Of a DNA stretch of 64,000 nucleotides, positions 14,383-23,437 are shown piece after piece. The stretch's first letter is position 1; each line of letters begins with the position of its first letter. The translations under genes and the position numbers were made by a program. A model generated the notes under the pieces. It had not been told where the DNA came from, did not search any database, and was given only the letters and a program-made list of their open reading frames with translations. The DNA is from Truepera radiovictrix DSM 17093 (lineage in GTDB: Bacteria; Deinococcota; Deinococci; Deinococcales; Trueperaceae), in contig NC_014221.1 of assembly GCF_000092425.1 (NCBI RefSeq), forward strand, positions 935,001 through 999,000, in the 5' to 3' direction.

Positions 14383-15090
14383 CTTCTCCGTCATCTTGCC
14401 GCGCTGCACCGCCTCGGCGACGGCTTTGGGCAGCCCCCACGCGACGATGTCAAACGCGACCGCGGCGACGTCGTAGTCGACTTTGTCCATGACGACCTCG
14501 AGCCCCCGCTCCGAAAAGCTCAGCAGGGCGTAGTCGGCGCCCGGTTCGCCGTTTAACGAGAGCCCGACCGACCCCGGGTTGATCACCCAGCCCGCTTGCA
14601 GGGCGTGATAGAAGGGCACGTGCGAGTTGCCGACGGCGAGGAGCTGGCAGCGCTGCGCCGCCAGCAGTCGGGTGAGCGCGGCGGCGTCTTGGTGGAGGCT
14701 GATGCGCTCACCCTGGCCCAGGGTGCCGTGGCACGCGCGCAGGCGTCCCAGAGGGGTCTGGAGGCGGAGCTGGACGGGGAGCTGCCTCAAAAAGGCGACG
14801 TGCTCGGGGTGGATCACGCTGCGCGTCCACTCGAGCGTCTCGTCGGCGACGCCGGCGCGCGGGCGTCGCGGGCGGGCGAACGCGAAGGCGACCTGTTCGT
14901 CGGCGGCGCCGAGCAGACACATCACCCGTTCGCGGCGCAGCAGCTCGAGCGTCTCGTTGGGCGAGGGGCCGTAGCCGACGACGTCACCCAAGCAGAGGAT
15001 CGTCTCGGCGCCCCGCCTTTTGAGCTCCCGCAAGACCGCCTCGAGCGCGAGCACGTTGGCGTGAACGTCGCTGATGAGCCCTAACCGCAC
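14365..15090 (-). CDS. Calcineurin-like metallophosphoesterase (YfcE/PrpE-like)
   Basis: The 241-residue protein has the dinuclear-metal phosphoesterase motifs LISDVHANVLALEAV, CLGDVVGYGPSP, ACHGT and GNSHVPFYH. The third motif, normally GNHD/E, reads LLGAADEQV, a common variant in this subfamily. Members act on phosphoproteins, cyclic nucleotides or diadenosine tetraphosphate, so the substrate is open. GTG 15090 was chosen because homology starts there and TAGACT (15102-15097) ends 6 nt upstream. The 3' end overlaps the kinase gene convergently, so opposing transcripts could interfere. Confidence 0.85.
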   Translation of the reverse strand: MRLGLISDVHANVLALEAVLRELKRRGAETILCLGDVVGYGPSPNETLELLRRERVMCLLGAADEQVAFAFARPRRPRAGVADETLEWTRSVIHPEHVAFLRQLPVQLRLQTPLGRLRACHGTLGQGERISLHQDAAALTRLLAAQRCQLLAVGNSHVPFYHALQAGWVINPGSVGLSLNGEPGADYALLSFSERGLEVVMDKVDYDVAAVAFDIVAWGLPKAVAEAVQRGKMTEKLPGRF

Positions 15091-15244
15091 ACGCGGAGTC
15101 TAGCACCGCGCGCGCACGCGCCGTGTCGGAGATTTCTCGTCGTGGCGCCCGCCGCCGCGGTGAGCGGTGGGCCTGCGCGAAGGCGGCGAGACCCGGTCCG
15201 GGTGTCCGAGCCGCCCGACGACCCAGCAAAAAGCCCAACAAAAA

Positions 15245-15273
15245 GCAAAAAAGGTGGGCCTAAAGCCCACCTT
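15245..15273 (-). terminator. Intrinsic terminator of the PRC-barrel gene
   Basis: AAGGTGGGC (15251-15259) and GCCCACCTT (15265-15273) form a 9-bp stem with a 5-nt loop. On the minus strand it is followed by TTTTGCTTTTTG, 20 nt after the stop codon of the gene. Confidence 0.88.
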
Positions 15274-15293
15274 CACCTTTCGCTGGCCGCGCG

Positions 15294-15671
15294 TTAGACG
15301 CGCTCGTCCCAGTAGGGGCGGGTGCCGTAGTGCTGGTGCACGCGCTGGCCCCAGTCGCGGTCGGCGACGTTGGGCCAGTTGTTCTTGTCGAAGCCCTCGG
15401 CGTTTTTGAGCACCTCTTGGTCGACGTCGAGGATGAAGTTGTGGTTTTCGGCGTCGAGCCTAAAGGCGTTCCACGGTACGGCAAACAGCTTGTCACCCAT
15501 GCCCAAGAAACCGCCGTAGCTCACCACCACGTAGGCGATCTTGCCGCCCTCGAGGTCGATCATGAGGTCCTGGACGTTACCCAGGTTTTCCCCTTGGCTG
15601 TTACGGATGTTGTCGCCGATCAGGGTTTTGGCGGTCAGGTTGCGGCCTTCTGGGGTGCGCATTTGGCTCAT
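15294..15671 (-). CDS. PRC-barrel domain protein
   Basis: The 125-residue protein shows a PRC-barrel domain in residues 12-75 (LIGDNIRNSQGENLGNVQDL, then IAYVVVSYGGFLGMGDKLFA, VPWNAFRL). The C-terminal 45 residues are polar and end in HYGTRPYWDERV. PRC-barrel proteins of this kind are small soluble proteins, often stress-induced, with no enzymatic role established. ATG 15671 was chosen over upstream frames because GGGAGGG precedes it by 8 nt and the domain starts soon after. It is monocistronic, with its own terminator. Confidence 0.88.
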   Translation of the reverse strand: MSQMRTPEGRNLTAKTLIGDNIRNSQGENLGNVQDLMIDLEGGKIAYVVVSYGGFLGMGDKLFAVPWNAFRLDAENHNFILDVDQEVLKNAEGFDKNNWPNVADRDWGQRVHQHYGTRPYWDERV

Positions 15672-15816
15672 GTGTTCTGCCCTCCCTCGTAAAGTGAGCG
15701 CCCTTGACGCGGCCGACCGGAAGGGTCGGCACAACCGGATCGTCAGGCGCTGGCGTCCCGTCTACCCTAGGCGGGCGCGGAGCGCGCGACAGTAAGCGCG
15801 TCTACGAACCCGGTAT

Positions 15817-15834
15817 GGCGGTACTAGTATCGCC
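15817..15834. promoter_or_regulatory. Near-perfect palindrome upstream of the SDR gene
   Basis: GGCGGTACTAGTATCGCC is an 18-bp palindrome with one mismatched pair, about 55 bp before the SDR start. It covers TAGTAT, a possible -10 box. Size and symmetry fit a TetR-type operator. Confidence 0.4.
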
Positions 15835-15888
15835 CTCGGGACGGCGAGGCGAAGCGGCCATGCTAGGGTGAGCCTCGAGGAGGACACC

Positions 15889-16644
15889 ATGACCTACAGC
15901 TTTACGGACAAAGTGGCGCTCGTCACGGGGGCCGGGTCGGGGATCGGCGAGGCGTGCGCCGTGACCCTCGCTGCGGGAGGCGCCAAGGTCATCGTCAGCG
16001 ACCTCGACGAAGCGGGGGGGCGGCGCGTCGCCGAGGCGATCGGCGCGGACGGGGGGGAGGCGGTCTTCGTCAAAGCCGACGTCTCCGACCCGCAGGAGAA
16101 CGAGGCGCTGGTGCGCGCGGCGACGGAGCGCTACGGCGGCCTCGACCTGGCTGTTAACAACGCCGGGATCGGCGGCGAGTCGAAGCCGACCGGCGAGTAC
16201 AGCGTCGAGGCGTGGCGCCAGGTGATCGACGTCAACTTGAGCGGGGTGTTTTACGGGCTGCGCTACCAGATCCCGGCGATGCTCGCGCGCGGGGGCGGGG
16301 CGGTGGTCAACATGGCGTCGATTTTGGGGGTGGTCGGTTTCGCCAACGCGCCCGCTTACGTCGCGGCCAAGCACGGCGTCGTGGGGCTCACCAAAAACGC
16401 GGCGCTCGAGTACGCCGCCAAGGGGGTGCGCGTCAACGCGGTCGGGCCGGGGTTTATCAAAACCCCGCTCATCGACCGCAACCTCGACGACGCGACCCAA
16501 GAGATGCTCGTCGGCCGCCACCCCATCGGGCGCCTCGGGCGTTCGCAAGAGGTCGCGAACCTCGTCGCTTTTCTCCTCAGTGACGACGCCTCGTTCATCA
16601 CGGGGGGCTACTACACGGTGGACGGGGGGTACACGGCGCAGTAG
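15889..16644 (+). CDS. Short-chain dehydrogenase/reductase
   Basis: The 251-residue classical SDR has TGAGSGIG (13-20, NAD(P) binding), LAVNNAG (88-93), catalytic Ser144 in NMASILG, and Tyr157/Lys161 in APAYVAAKHG. The C-terminus SFITGGYYTVDGGYTAQ is typical of the glucose-1-dehydrogenase/FabG-like group. Asp in VSDLDEAGG after strand 2 suggests NAD preference. ATG 15889 follows GAGGAG; an in-frame GTG at 15868 would place that sequence inside the gene. The substrate cannot be deduced. Confidence 0.9.
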   Translation: MTYSFTDKVALVTGAGSGIGEACAVTLAAGGAKVIVSDLDEAGGRRVAEAIGADGGEAVFVKADVSDPQENEALVRAATERYGGLDLAVNNAGIGGESKPTGEYSVEAWRQVIDVNLSGVFYGLRYQIPAMLARGGGAVVNMASILGVVGFANAPAYVAAKHGVVGLTKNAALEYAAKGVRVNAVGPGFIKTPLIDRNLDDATQEMLVGRHPIGRLGRSQEVANLVAFLLSDDASFITGGYYTVDGGYTAQ

Positions 16645-16701
16645 GCGACCTTCTGGCCCGGCGCGCGTTGCCCTCGCGGCGCGCTCGCGTTAAGCTGCGC
16701 T

Positions 16702-17337
16702 GTGCTGCTCTCCGTGTCCCCCAACCTGCTCGAGCTGCTCAGCTGGCTCGGCACGCTCACCTTCGCCGCGACCGGTGCGCTCGTCGGGGTGCAGCGGCGC
16801 TTCGACCTCTTGGGGGTGCTCGTGCTGGCGGCGGTCACGGCCATCGGCGGCGGTTCGATCCGCGACGTGATCGTCGGCATCTTGCCACCGACGTCGCTCC
16901 AAAATGAGCCGCTCCTCTGGGGCATCGCCCTGAGCGGCCTGGTGGTCTTTTACCTGCACCGGTTTTTGCGCGCCGAGGGGCGGCTCATCTACGGTCTCGA
17001 CACGCTCGGGTTGGCGGTATTCGCCTCCCTCGGCGCCGAGCGGGGTCTTAGCGGCGGCCTCGGTATGTGGGGGACGGTCTTCGCGGGGGCCGTGTCGGGC
17101 GTCGGCGGCGGGGTGCTGCGCGACCTGCTGACCGGACAGGTGCCCGGCATCCTCTACCGCAACGGCGACCTCTACGCCTCGGCGGCGGCCGCGGGGGCGC
17201 TCGTGGTCTTCTGGAGCTACCCCTTCTCGCCCGAGTGGGCGGTCGTCGCGGGGCTCGTGACGACGCTCGCCCTGCGCCTCGGCAGCCGCGCGCTCGGCCT
17301 CAAGCTGCCGGTGCCGCGGCACCCGGGGGGGGTCTAG
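16702..17337 (+). CDS. TRIC/UPF0126 family membrane protein (YicG-like)
   Basis: The 211-residue protein has about seven membrane helices in two similar halves. Each half carries a glycine-rich motif followed by Arg-Asp: GGGSIRDVIVG (about 50-60) and GGGVLRDLLTG (about 138-148). These are the hallmarks of the UPF0126/TRIC family, whose prokaryotic members form trimeric cation channels. GTG 16702 lies 5 nt after TAAGCT. The next gene begins 1 nt after its stop. Confidence 0.88.
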   Translation: MLLSVSPNLLELLSWLGTLTFAATGALVGVQRRFDLLGVLVLAAVTAIGGGSIRDVIVGILPPTSLQNEPLLWGIALSGLVVFYLHRFLRAEGRLIYGLDTLGLAVFASLGAERGLSGGLGMWGTVFAGAVSGVGGGVLRDLLTGQVPGILYRNGDLYASAAAAGALVVFWSYPFSPEWAVVAGLVTTLALRLGSRALGLKLPVPRHPGGV

Positions 17338-17338
17338 C

Positions 17339-18313
17339 GTGCTCACGCCGCCCACGCTCGAGGACGTCCGGGCCGCCGCGGCGCGCCTAGCGGGTACGGT
17401 GCACCGCACCCCGCTGCTGCGGCTGCCGCTGGCAGGGGAGGTCTACGCGAAAGCCGAGAGCTTGCAGCGGACCGGTTCGTTCAAGCTGCGCGGCGCGCTG
17501 AACTTTCTTGCCTCGCTCCCCGAAGCGGTGCGCGCGCGGGGGGTCGTGGCGCACTCGAGCGGCAACCACGCCCAAGGGGTCGCCTGCGCGGCCGCGCTCC
17601 TCGGCGTCCCGGCGACCATCGTGATCCCCGAAGGGGCCGCTGAGGTCAAGGTGGCGCGCACCGAAGCCTACGGCGCCCGCGTCGTGCGCTGCGCCCTCGG
17701 CGAGCGCGAGAGGGTGGCGCAGGGGCTCGCCGAGGCGCACGGCTGGACGCTCGTCCCCCCCTTCGACCACCCGTGGATCATCGCGGGGCAGGCAACCGCC
17801 GGGCTCGAGCTCGTCGAGGCGCTGCCCACCGTCGCGGACGTGCTCGTCCCCTTGGGGGGCGGTGGCCTGCTCGCCGGGGTGGCGCTCGCCGTGCGGGCGC
17901 TCGCCCCGCAAGCCAGGGTCTGGGGGGTCGAGCCGGAAAGTGCGGCGGACGGCAAGGCGTCGCTAGCGGCGGGGCGCGTGCAGCGCTGGCCCCCCGAGCG
18001 CACCGCCCGCACGGTCGCCGACGGGGTGCGCACCCCCGCCGTGGGGGAGTGCAACTTCCGGATCATCCGGGAGCGCGTCACCGACATCGTGACGGTCTCC
18101 GAAGCGGCTATTTTGGAGGCGACGCGCTGGTACGCGCGCGAGGCCAAGCTGGTCGTCGAACCGACGGGCGCGCTGAGCTTGGCGGGGCTGCACGCGCTCC
18201 GGGCGCGCGGCGCGCTCGGGGGGGGACCGACGGCGCTCCTGATTAGCGGTGGGAACATCGGTCTTCAGGCGCTCGCCGAGCTCCTGGCGGGGACGTCGCC
18301 AACGGACGCTTGA
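17339..18313 (+). CDS. Threonine/serine dehydratase family PLP enzyme
   Basis: The 324-residue fold-type II PLP enzyme has Lys49 in RTGSFKLRGALNF as the Schiff-base lysine, SSGNHAQGVA for substrate carboxylate binding, GGGGLLAGVALA for the PLP phosphate, and LISGGNIGL near the C-terminus. There is no ACT regulatory domain, so it resembles catabolic threonine dehydratase or serine racemase rather than biosynthetic IlvA. It probably converts L-threonine/serine to 2-oxo acids plus ammonia. GTG start immediately after the TRIC gene stop; the two are probably cotranscribed, though with no obvious functional link. Confidence 0.87.
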   Translation: MLTPPTLEDVRAAAARLAGTVHRTPLLRLPLAGEVYAKAESLQRTGSFKLRGALNFLASLPEAVRARGVVAHSSGNHAQGVACAAALLGVPATIVIPEGAAEVKVARTEAYGARVVRCALGERERVAQGLAEAHGWTLVPPFDHPWIIAGQATAGLELVEALPTVADVLVPLGGGGLLAGVALAVRALAPQARVWGVEPESAADGKASLAAGRVQRWPPERTARTVADGVRTPAVGECNFRIIRERVTDIVTVSEAAILEATRWYAREAKLVVEPTGALSLAGLHALRARGALGGGPTALLISGGNIGLQALAELLAGTSPTDA

Positions 18314-18383
18314 GCCCGCGCCCGGGTGTGCGCCCGCCGCGGGGTTTTGCGAGGTGAGTTGTGTACAATACTGCTGTACCGTG

Positions 18384-18755
18384 ATGACACCTTTCGCCGC
18401 GCTTCTCCTCCTCGCTTTTCTCTGGCTCGTCCTCTTTGTGCTGCTCCTCTGGGGGCTTTTGGCGCCGCGGCGGCGGGACCAAGCGCCGACCGTGCGGGCT
18501 CGCCGACACGAGCCGCCGACGCCCGTCGTCCGCACGGTGCGCGCTGCAGAGCCGCCCGCAGAACGCCCCGTGCGCCGCGCGACAGAACCGACGGTCTACC
18601 GCACCTCGGTGCACCGCGGCGCGGCGCGCCCCGAGCCGAGCCGCGACGCGCCGCGCTACGACGCCGAAACCGATGAGGCGACCGAGCGCCCGCGCAGCCG
18701 CGACGACGAGGCGTTCGAGCGCTTCTGGAGACCCCGTGACGACCTCGAGTTCTAG
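18384..18755 (+). CDS. Small single-pass membrane protein of unknown function
   Basis: The 123-residue protein has one membrane helix at the N-terminus (PFAALLLLAFLWLVLFVLLLW) followed by a basic, then mixed-charge tail rich in Arg, Pro and Glu, probably disordered and cytoplasmic. An AATACT box lies at 18367-18372; GTG 18381 is an alternative start one codon earlier. It is 34 nt upstream of the DUF697-like gene, suggesting a linked envelope role. No family recognised. Confidence 0.65.
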   Translation: MTPFAALLLLAFLWLVLFVLLLWGLLAPRRRDQAPTVRARRHEPPTPVVRTVRAAEPPAERPVRRATEPTVYRTSVHRGAARPEPSRDAPRYDAETDEATERPRSRDDEAFERFWRPRDDLEF

Positions 18756-18789
18756 GCGCGTGAACCCGTTGCGCCCCGCGTAGGCCGCT

Positions 18790-19827
18790 GTGGCGAACCC
18801 CCTACACGTCCCCAAGATGCTCGAGCTCGTCCGCGAGCTCGACCTCAGCGCGCTGCAGCGCCTCGCCGAGGGGCGCTTTCACCTCCTCGTGCTGGGCGAG
18901 GCGGCGCAACGCCTCGCCGAGCGGCTGAGCGAGACGCCGGGGCGCACCGGCGTTCACCCGTGGCTGAGCGTCCTGGAGGGAACCATGGGGGAGGGGCTCC
19001 CGTTCGCGCCGCCCGACGGGGTGCTCTTCGTGAGCGCCGACACGGGGGCGCCGCCGCGCGCGGTGAGCGAGGCGGCGGCCCGCGGCGGGGTGCCGCTGCT
19101 ACGCGTCTGCGTCGCTGCGCCGGCGGAGGTGGGCGCCGACTTGCCCCGCCCCGGTGAGACGGGGCGCGCGCTCCTGCCCGAGCTCACGCCCGAAGCGGTG
19201 CGCCACGCGCTCGCGCCAGCGCTCCTGCGCGCCCTGCCCGAGCGGCTCCACCTCGCGCTGGCGCGGCAGCTCCCCGCGCTGCGCCCCGCGCTCTTTCGCG
19301 GGCTCATCGAGGAGACGGCGCGGGCGAACGCGCTCTACGCCGCCTCGAGCAGCGTGGTCGGGCTCGTCCCCGTCCTTAACCTTCCCGTGGCGCTCGCCGA
19401 CACCGTCGTGCTCAGCAAAAACCAGCTGGTGATGACCTACAAGCTCGCGCTCGCGGCGGGCAAGACGGGCGGCGCGCAGGAGGTCTTGACCGAGGCGCTC
19501 GGGGTGTTGGGCGGCGGCCTCCTGTTTCGGCAGGTCGCGCGCGGCCTCGTCGGGCTCGTACCGGTGTGGGGCGCCGTGCCGAAGGTCGCCGTTGCCTACG
19601 CGGGAACGTGGGTCATCGGACAAGCGGCCGAGCGCTGGGCGACGCAGGGGCGCGCCCCGAGCGCCGCCGAGCTGAGGCCGCTCTACCAAGAGGCGCTGGC
19701 GCGCGGCCAACGGCTCGCCCGCAGCCTCGTTCCGCGGCGCCGGGCGCAGAAAGCCTTGCCCGCGCCCGAAGCGCAGCCCGACGACAGGGCGGGCGAAGAG
19801 GCGCAGCCGACTGACCCTCCACCCTAG
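18790..19827 (+). CDS. DUF697/YcjF-like membrane protein
   Basis: This 345-residue protein has an N-terminal alpha/beta part (about 1-120; FHLLVLGEAAQRLAERL, DGVLFVSADTG) that resembles a degenerate nucleotide-binding fold but lacks a P-loop. The second half has hydrophobic helices (SSSVVGLVPVLNLPVALADT, LSKNQLVMTYKLALAAGK, GLVGLVPVWGAVPKVAVAYA) in the pattern of DUF697, where a GLVPV..LPVALADT segment precedes a helix that begins near the membrane. The C-terminal 50 residues are charged. DUF697 often occurs with GTPase domains; the exact role is unknown. GTG start at 18790. Confidence 0.7.
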   Translation: MANPLHVPKMLELVRELDLSALQRLAEGRFHLLVLGEAAQRLAERLSETPGRTGVHPWLSVLEGTMGEGLPFAPPDGVLFVSADTGAPPRAVSEAAARGGVPLLRVCVAAPAEVGADLPRPGETGRALLPELTPEAVRHALAPALLRALPERLHLALARQLPALRPALFRGLIEETARANALYAASSSVVGLVPVLNLPVALADTVVLSKNQLVMTYKLALAAGKTGGAQEVLTEALGVLGGGLLFRQVARGLVGLVPVWGAVPKVAVAYAGTWVIGQAAERWATQGRAPSAAELRPLYQEALARGQRLARSLVPRRRAQKALPAPEAQPDDRAGEEAQPTDPPP

Positions 19828-20216
19828 AGGCGCCCTGAGCGGCTACCCATGCCCTCTGTGACACCATGAGCAGGCTGGTTAGCTGCGTTGTCACATCGAT
19901 AAGAATGATAAAAAGTCGCTCGGCACGCACGTTCTGAGGTGATACCGGTAGGGACGCCCCGTGGCGCGGCTACATCCCTAGGCTACAGTCGTGAACGTGG
20001 GTGCAGCGTGGTTTCGGTGCGAGAGCCTCTCCGACCCATCGCGGCTACCTAAGCAAAGCTTCATCTGCGCGTCATCTCGGCGCTCGGGGCGCTCTCTAGA
20101 CTAGAGCGTAGGCGCGGTACACCCTCCCTCGATCCCCGCTACCGCGCCGTCTTTTCGCCCCCGACCCGTGCCGCTTAAGACACCTTGGCAGGCTGCAGCG
20201 GCTCAAGGAGTGCACG
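19828..20216. other. Intergenic stretch, possible promoters only
   Basis: About 390 nt without a convincing gene. It is poorer in G+C than the flanks around 19890-19930 (GATAAGAATGATAAAAAG). TGTGACA (19857) and TGTCACA (about 19888) form widely spaced inverted arms. CTCTAGACTAGAG near 20092-20104 is a palindrome covering a TAGACT -10-like box. Nothing else is supported. Confidence 0.4.
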
Positions 20217-20738
20217 ATGAAACGTTCTGCCCTACTGCTAAGTCTCCTGACGCTGCTCCTCGCGGGCTGCGAGGTGATCATCACCGGTCCCCCCGCCGTG
20301 CGCGAGCCGCTGCGCGTTCTCGAGGCGACCTATAGAAGCAACTTCCAGGATCAAAACGGCCGCTACCTCATCTGCGACAACCGCACCACCACCCTTATCT
20401 ACCGCTTTCGCTACCAGGGCGAGCTGCGCTCGTGGCGCTCCTACCTAAGGGGCCAGACGCTCGGTGAGGTGCGGGGCGACCGCACCTTCTACCCGAGGAG
20501 CCCCGGGGTTAGGGGATTTGACTCGGGCTACGAGGTGACGTATCAGATGGCCCCCTTTTTCGCACCCTACGCGGGCGGCGACCCCGCCGGGGCCGTCACC
20601 CCCCAAGCCATCGACGTCGTACCGGTGCCGCAACCCGAGGTCATCGGCAACACCCGGCTCCACCTGACGCTGCGCGGCGTCGGCGACGACGCCACGTTCG
20701 TGTCGCAAAACATCCCCGTCGTGGCCAACTGCCCCTAA
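20217..20738 (+). CDS. Lipoprotein of unknown function
   Basis: The 173-residue protein has a clear lipoprotein signal (MKRSALLLSLLTLLLAGC, lipobox LLAGC at residues 15-19). The mature part is beta-rich, with Cys in YLICDNRTTTLIYRF and a second near the C-terminus (VVANCP), which could form a disulfide. There are no residues suggesting catalysis. AAGGAG stands 8 nt before the ATG. It is flanked by long noncoding stretches and is probably monocistronic. Family not recognised. Confidence 0.8.
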   Translation: MKRSALLLSLLTLLLAGCEVIITGPPAVREPLRVLEATYRSNFQDQNGRYLICDNRTTTLIYRFRYQGELRSWRSYLRGQTLGEVRGDRTFYPRSPGVRGFDSGYEVTYQMAPFFAPYAGGDPAGAVTPQAIDVVPVPQPEVIGNTRLHLTLRGVGDDATFVSQNIPVVANCP

Positions 20739-21074
20739 GAGCGGTCCACGCCCTTACCCGCTCACCCCGCCGACGCCCCTGCTCGGGGCGCTCCGGTGGG
20801 GTGCCTTGGCTAAGGGGCGCGCCGGATGGCACGGGGTGCGCTGCCGCGGGGCGCGGCTTTGGGGCCGCCCCAAAGGACCGATCAGCGGGTATAGTCGGGG
20901 TTGCGACGCGCTCGCCGGAGCGCCGTTTTGCTTCGCCGGTGAGCCGAGCGACCCCTCGTTCGCGCCTAGCGAGCCCTTCCGTGAGGTCGCTACCGGTTCC
21001 CGAAACGTGCGTGCTCTAGAGCGCTTTTACCTGTGAGAGCGTAGGTAACCGCTAGCTGCCAAAAGGAGACGAAC
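20739..21074. other. Intergenic stretch with a GC hairpin and a TATAGT box
   Basis: A long hairpin with arms CACCCCGCCG (20763-20772) and CGGTGGGGTG (20794-20803) closes an inner GCCCC/GGGGC stem. It follows the lipoprotein gene and may end its transcript, though there is no T tract. TATAGT (20890-20895) is a possible -10 box for the next gene, which would give a 5' leader of about 175 nt. No gene is convincing here. Confidence 0.45.
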
Positions 21075-21968
21075 GTGACCTCGACGCCTCATCAGCCTTC
21101 GCGCGCGCGCGCGCACCTTGCGCTCGCGCGCCTCTCCAACAGCCCGACGGTCGTGAGCAACGCCCTAGCCGGTGCGGCCTTGGCGGGCGCCTTGAGCGCC
21201 GCGAGGGCGCCCACGGCGCTCGGCGCCCTCGTGATCCTGAGCGCCGCGATGGTCCTCTTTTACACGGCGGGGATGTACTTAAACGACCTCTTCGACCTCG
21301 AGCACGACCGCCGCGAACGCCCCGAGCGCCCGCTCCCCGCCGGCGCCGTCTCGCGGCGCGAAGCGCTGACTGCCACCGTGCTGCTCTTTGCCGCCGGCAC
21401 CTTTTTGCTCTCGCTGCTGGGCGCCGCGCCGCTCGCAAGCGGCCTCGTCTTGCTGGCCCTCATCGTCCTTTATGACGCGTGGCACAAGACCAACCCGCTA
21501 AGCCCCCTTTTGATGGCCGCGACGCGCGCGATGGTCTACGTCACGGCGTTTCTGGCGCTCCGCCCCACCGTGCCGCCCGACGGGATGGTCGCCCGGATGG
21601 TCCTCTGGGCGCTGCTGTTGGGGCTCTACATCGTCGGCCTCACCACGATCGCCAAAACGGAGACGCGCACCCTGACGGGTTACTGGCCCGCGGCGCTGCT
21701 CTTTTTGCCCATCTTGTTCGCCGCCCCGCTGCTCCCCTGGACGCTCCTGTGGTTGCCGCTCGCGTTCGCGCTCTGGCTCGCCTACAGCCTCTCGTTCGTC
21801 TACGCGCCCGCGCGGCAGGTCGGGCGGGCGACCGCGCAGCTGATCGCCGGGGTGTCGCTCCTAGACGCGCTCGTGCTGGGGCTTTTCGGCACGCTCGGCG
21901 GGGTCTGGGCGGCGCTGGTCGCCTTCGGCGCGACGCTCGCGTTGCAGCGCTACATCCGGGGCACCTGA
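21075..21968 (+). CDS. UbiA-family prenyltransferase (EboC-like)
   Basis: The 297-residue protein has eight or nine membrane helices. The first Asp-rich motif NDLFDLEHDRRERPERPLPAG (about 73-93) is the Mg-diphosphate site of UbiA enzymes; the usual second Asp motif is weak (KTETRTLTGY). It should transfer a prenyl or similar group to an acceptor in the membrane. The next gene encodes an alkaline-phosphatase-superfamily hydrolase, a pairing seen in ebo-type clusters (EboC with EboF), which export or process indole-alkaloid-like metabolites in cyanobacteria. GTG 21075 follows AAAAGGAG. Confidence 0.8.
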   Translation: MTSTPHQPSRARAHLALARLSNSPTVVSNALAGAALAGALSAARAPTALGALVILSAAMVLFYTAGMYLNDLFDLEHDRRERPERPLPAGAVSRREALTATVLLFAAGTFLLSLLGAAPLASGLVLLALIVLYDAWHKTNPLSPLLMAATRAMVYVTAFLALRPTVPPDGMVARMVLWALLLGLYIVGLTTIAKTETRTLTGYWPAALLFLPILFAAPLLPWTLLWLPLAFALWLAYSLSFVYAPARQVGRATAQLIAGVSLLDALVLGLFGTLGGVWAALVAFGATLALQRYIRGT

Positions 21969-21991
21969 TGGCGCCCTAGGAGGGGACTACC

Positions 21992-23413
21992 ATGCACCGA
22001 ACCGCCCACAAAACCGCCGTGCTCAACGTCGTCGGGTTGACGCCCGAACTCATCCCCCACATGCCGCGCGTCAAAGCGTTTGCGGACGCGGGCGCGCTCG
22101 CGACCCTCGCCGAGGTCGTGCCGGCCGTGACCTGCAGCGCGCACGCGACCTTTCTGACCGGCACCCTGCCGCGCGAGCACGGCATCGTCGGCAACGGTTG
22201 GTACTTTCGCGACGAGTGCGAGGTGCGCTTCTGGCACCGCTCGGATCGGCTAGTCGCCGGGGCGCGCCTCTGGGACGTCGCGCGCTCACAAGACCCCACC
22301 TTCACGGTCGCCAACCTCCACTGGCGCTACGCCACCTACTCGTCGGCGGACGTCGTGGTGATCGAGCGCCCCACCTACCCCGCCGACGGGCGCAAGCTGC
22401 CCGACATCTACACCTGGCCGCACGACCTGCGCCCCGCCCTGACGGCGGAACTCGGCACCTTTCCGCTCTTTCACTTTTGGGGCCCAAACAGCAGCATCAA
22501 GGGCAGCCGCTGGATCGCCGAGGCGGCCAAAGCCGTCGAGACCCGCTTCGACCCGACGCTGTCGCTCGTCTACCTGCCGCACCTCGACTACGCGCTGCAG
22601 CGCTTCGGGCCCGATCTCGCCAAAGTCGCGCGGGACCTGCGCGACATCGACGCGGTCGTCGGCGACCTGATCGACTTTTTCGCCGCGCGCGGCGCGCGGG
22701 TCGTGCTGCTCTCCGAGTACGGCATCGATTTCGTCTCCAAACCCGTGCACCTCAACCGCGTGCTGCGGGAGCGGGGATTTTTGAGCCTGCGCGAGGAGCT
22801 GGGTTTGGAGGTGCTGAACTTCGGCATGAGCGAGGCGTTTGCCGTCGCCGACCACCAGATCGCGCACGTCTACGTGCAGAACCCCGCGCGCTTGGGTGAG
22901 GTTCGGAGCCTTTTAGAGGCCACCGAGGGGGTCGGCGAGGTGTTAGACCGCGAGGGGCAGCGGCGCTACGGACTCGATCACCCCCGCTCCGGCGACCTGG
23001 TGGTGCTCGCGGAGCCGGGCGCCTGGTTTACCTACTACTACTGGTTCGACGACCGCAAAGCGCCCGACTTCGCGCGCACCGTAGACATCCACCGCAAACC
23101 CGGTTACGACCCGGTCGAGCTCTTTTTCGACCCCGCGATCAAACAGCCTAAGCTCAAAGCGGCCCGCATCCTCGCCTGCAAAAAGCTCGGCTTCCGCTAC
23201 CTGATGGACGTCATCGGCCTCGACGCGACGCTCGTGAAAGGGTCGCACGGGTTGCGGAGCCGCAGCGAGGCGCGCGCGCCCGTGCTGATCACCCGAGAGC
23301 CCCTTAGGGGTCGGGTGCTCGACGCCACCGAGGTCTTCGGGGTGATCTTGGAGCACTTGGGGTTAGAGGCTCCCGCTTCGGCCCCGCGCCGTGGGGAGAA
23401 TCTGTTAAGGTGA
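21992..23413 (+). CDS. Alkaline phosphatase superfamily hydrolase (EboF-like)
   Basis: The 473-residue protein belongs to the type I phosphodiesterase/nucleotide pyrophosphatase group. The nucleophile motif VPAVTCSAHATFLTGTLP has Thr44 as the likely nucleophile; metal ligands appear in YLPHLDYALQRFGPD and LLSEYGID, and a late His in KGSHGLRS. No signal peptide is seen, so it is cytoplasmic. Similar proteins sit beside UbiA prenyltransferases in ebo-type clusters. The start ATG is preceded by TAGGAGGGG, 23 nt after the UbiA stop. Substrate unknown. Confidence 0.82.
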   Translation: MHRTAHKTAVLNVVGLTPELIPHMPRVKAFADAGALATLAEVVPAVTCSAHATFLTGTLPREHGIVGNGWYFRDECEVRFWHRSDRLVAGARLWDVARSQDPTFTVANLHWRYATYSSADVVVIERPTYPADGRKLPDIYTWPHDLRPALTAELGTFPLFHFWGPNSSIKGSRWIAEAAKAVETRFDPTLSLVYLPHLDYALQRFGPDLAKVARDLRDIDAVVGDLIDFFAARGARVVLLSEYGIDFVSKPVHLNRVLRERGFLSLREELGLEVLNFGMSEAFAVADHQIAHVYVQNPARLGEVRSLLEATEGVGEVLDREGQRRYGLDHPRSGDLVVLAEPGAWFTYYYWFDDRKAPDFARTVDIHRKPGYDPVELFFDPAIKQPKLKAARILACKKLGFRYLMDVIGLDATLVKGSHGLRSRSEARAPVLITREPLRGRVLDATEVFGVILEHLGLEAPASAPRRGENLLR

Positions 23414-23437
23414 GCCTCGAGCCCATTGGAGGAGCGC

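Noticed and set aside
15802-16548. Minus-strand frame of 248 codons opposite the SDR gene
   Set aside because: It lies entirely antisense to a convincing SDR enzyme and has no motif.
20806-21036. Plus-strand frame of 76 codons before the UbiA gene
   Set aside because: It covers a possible -10 box, has no ribosome-binding site and no protein-like pattern.
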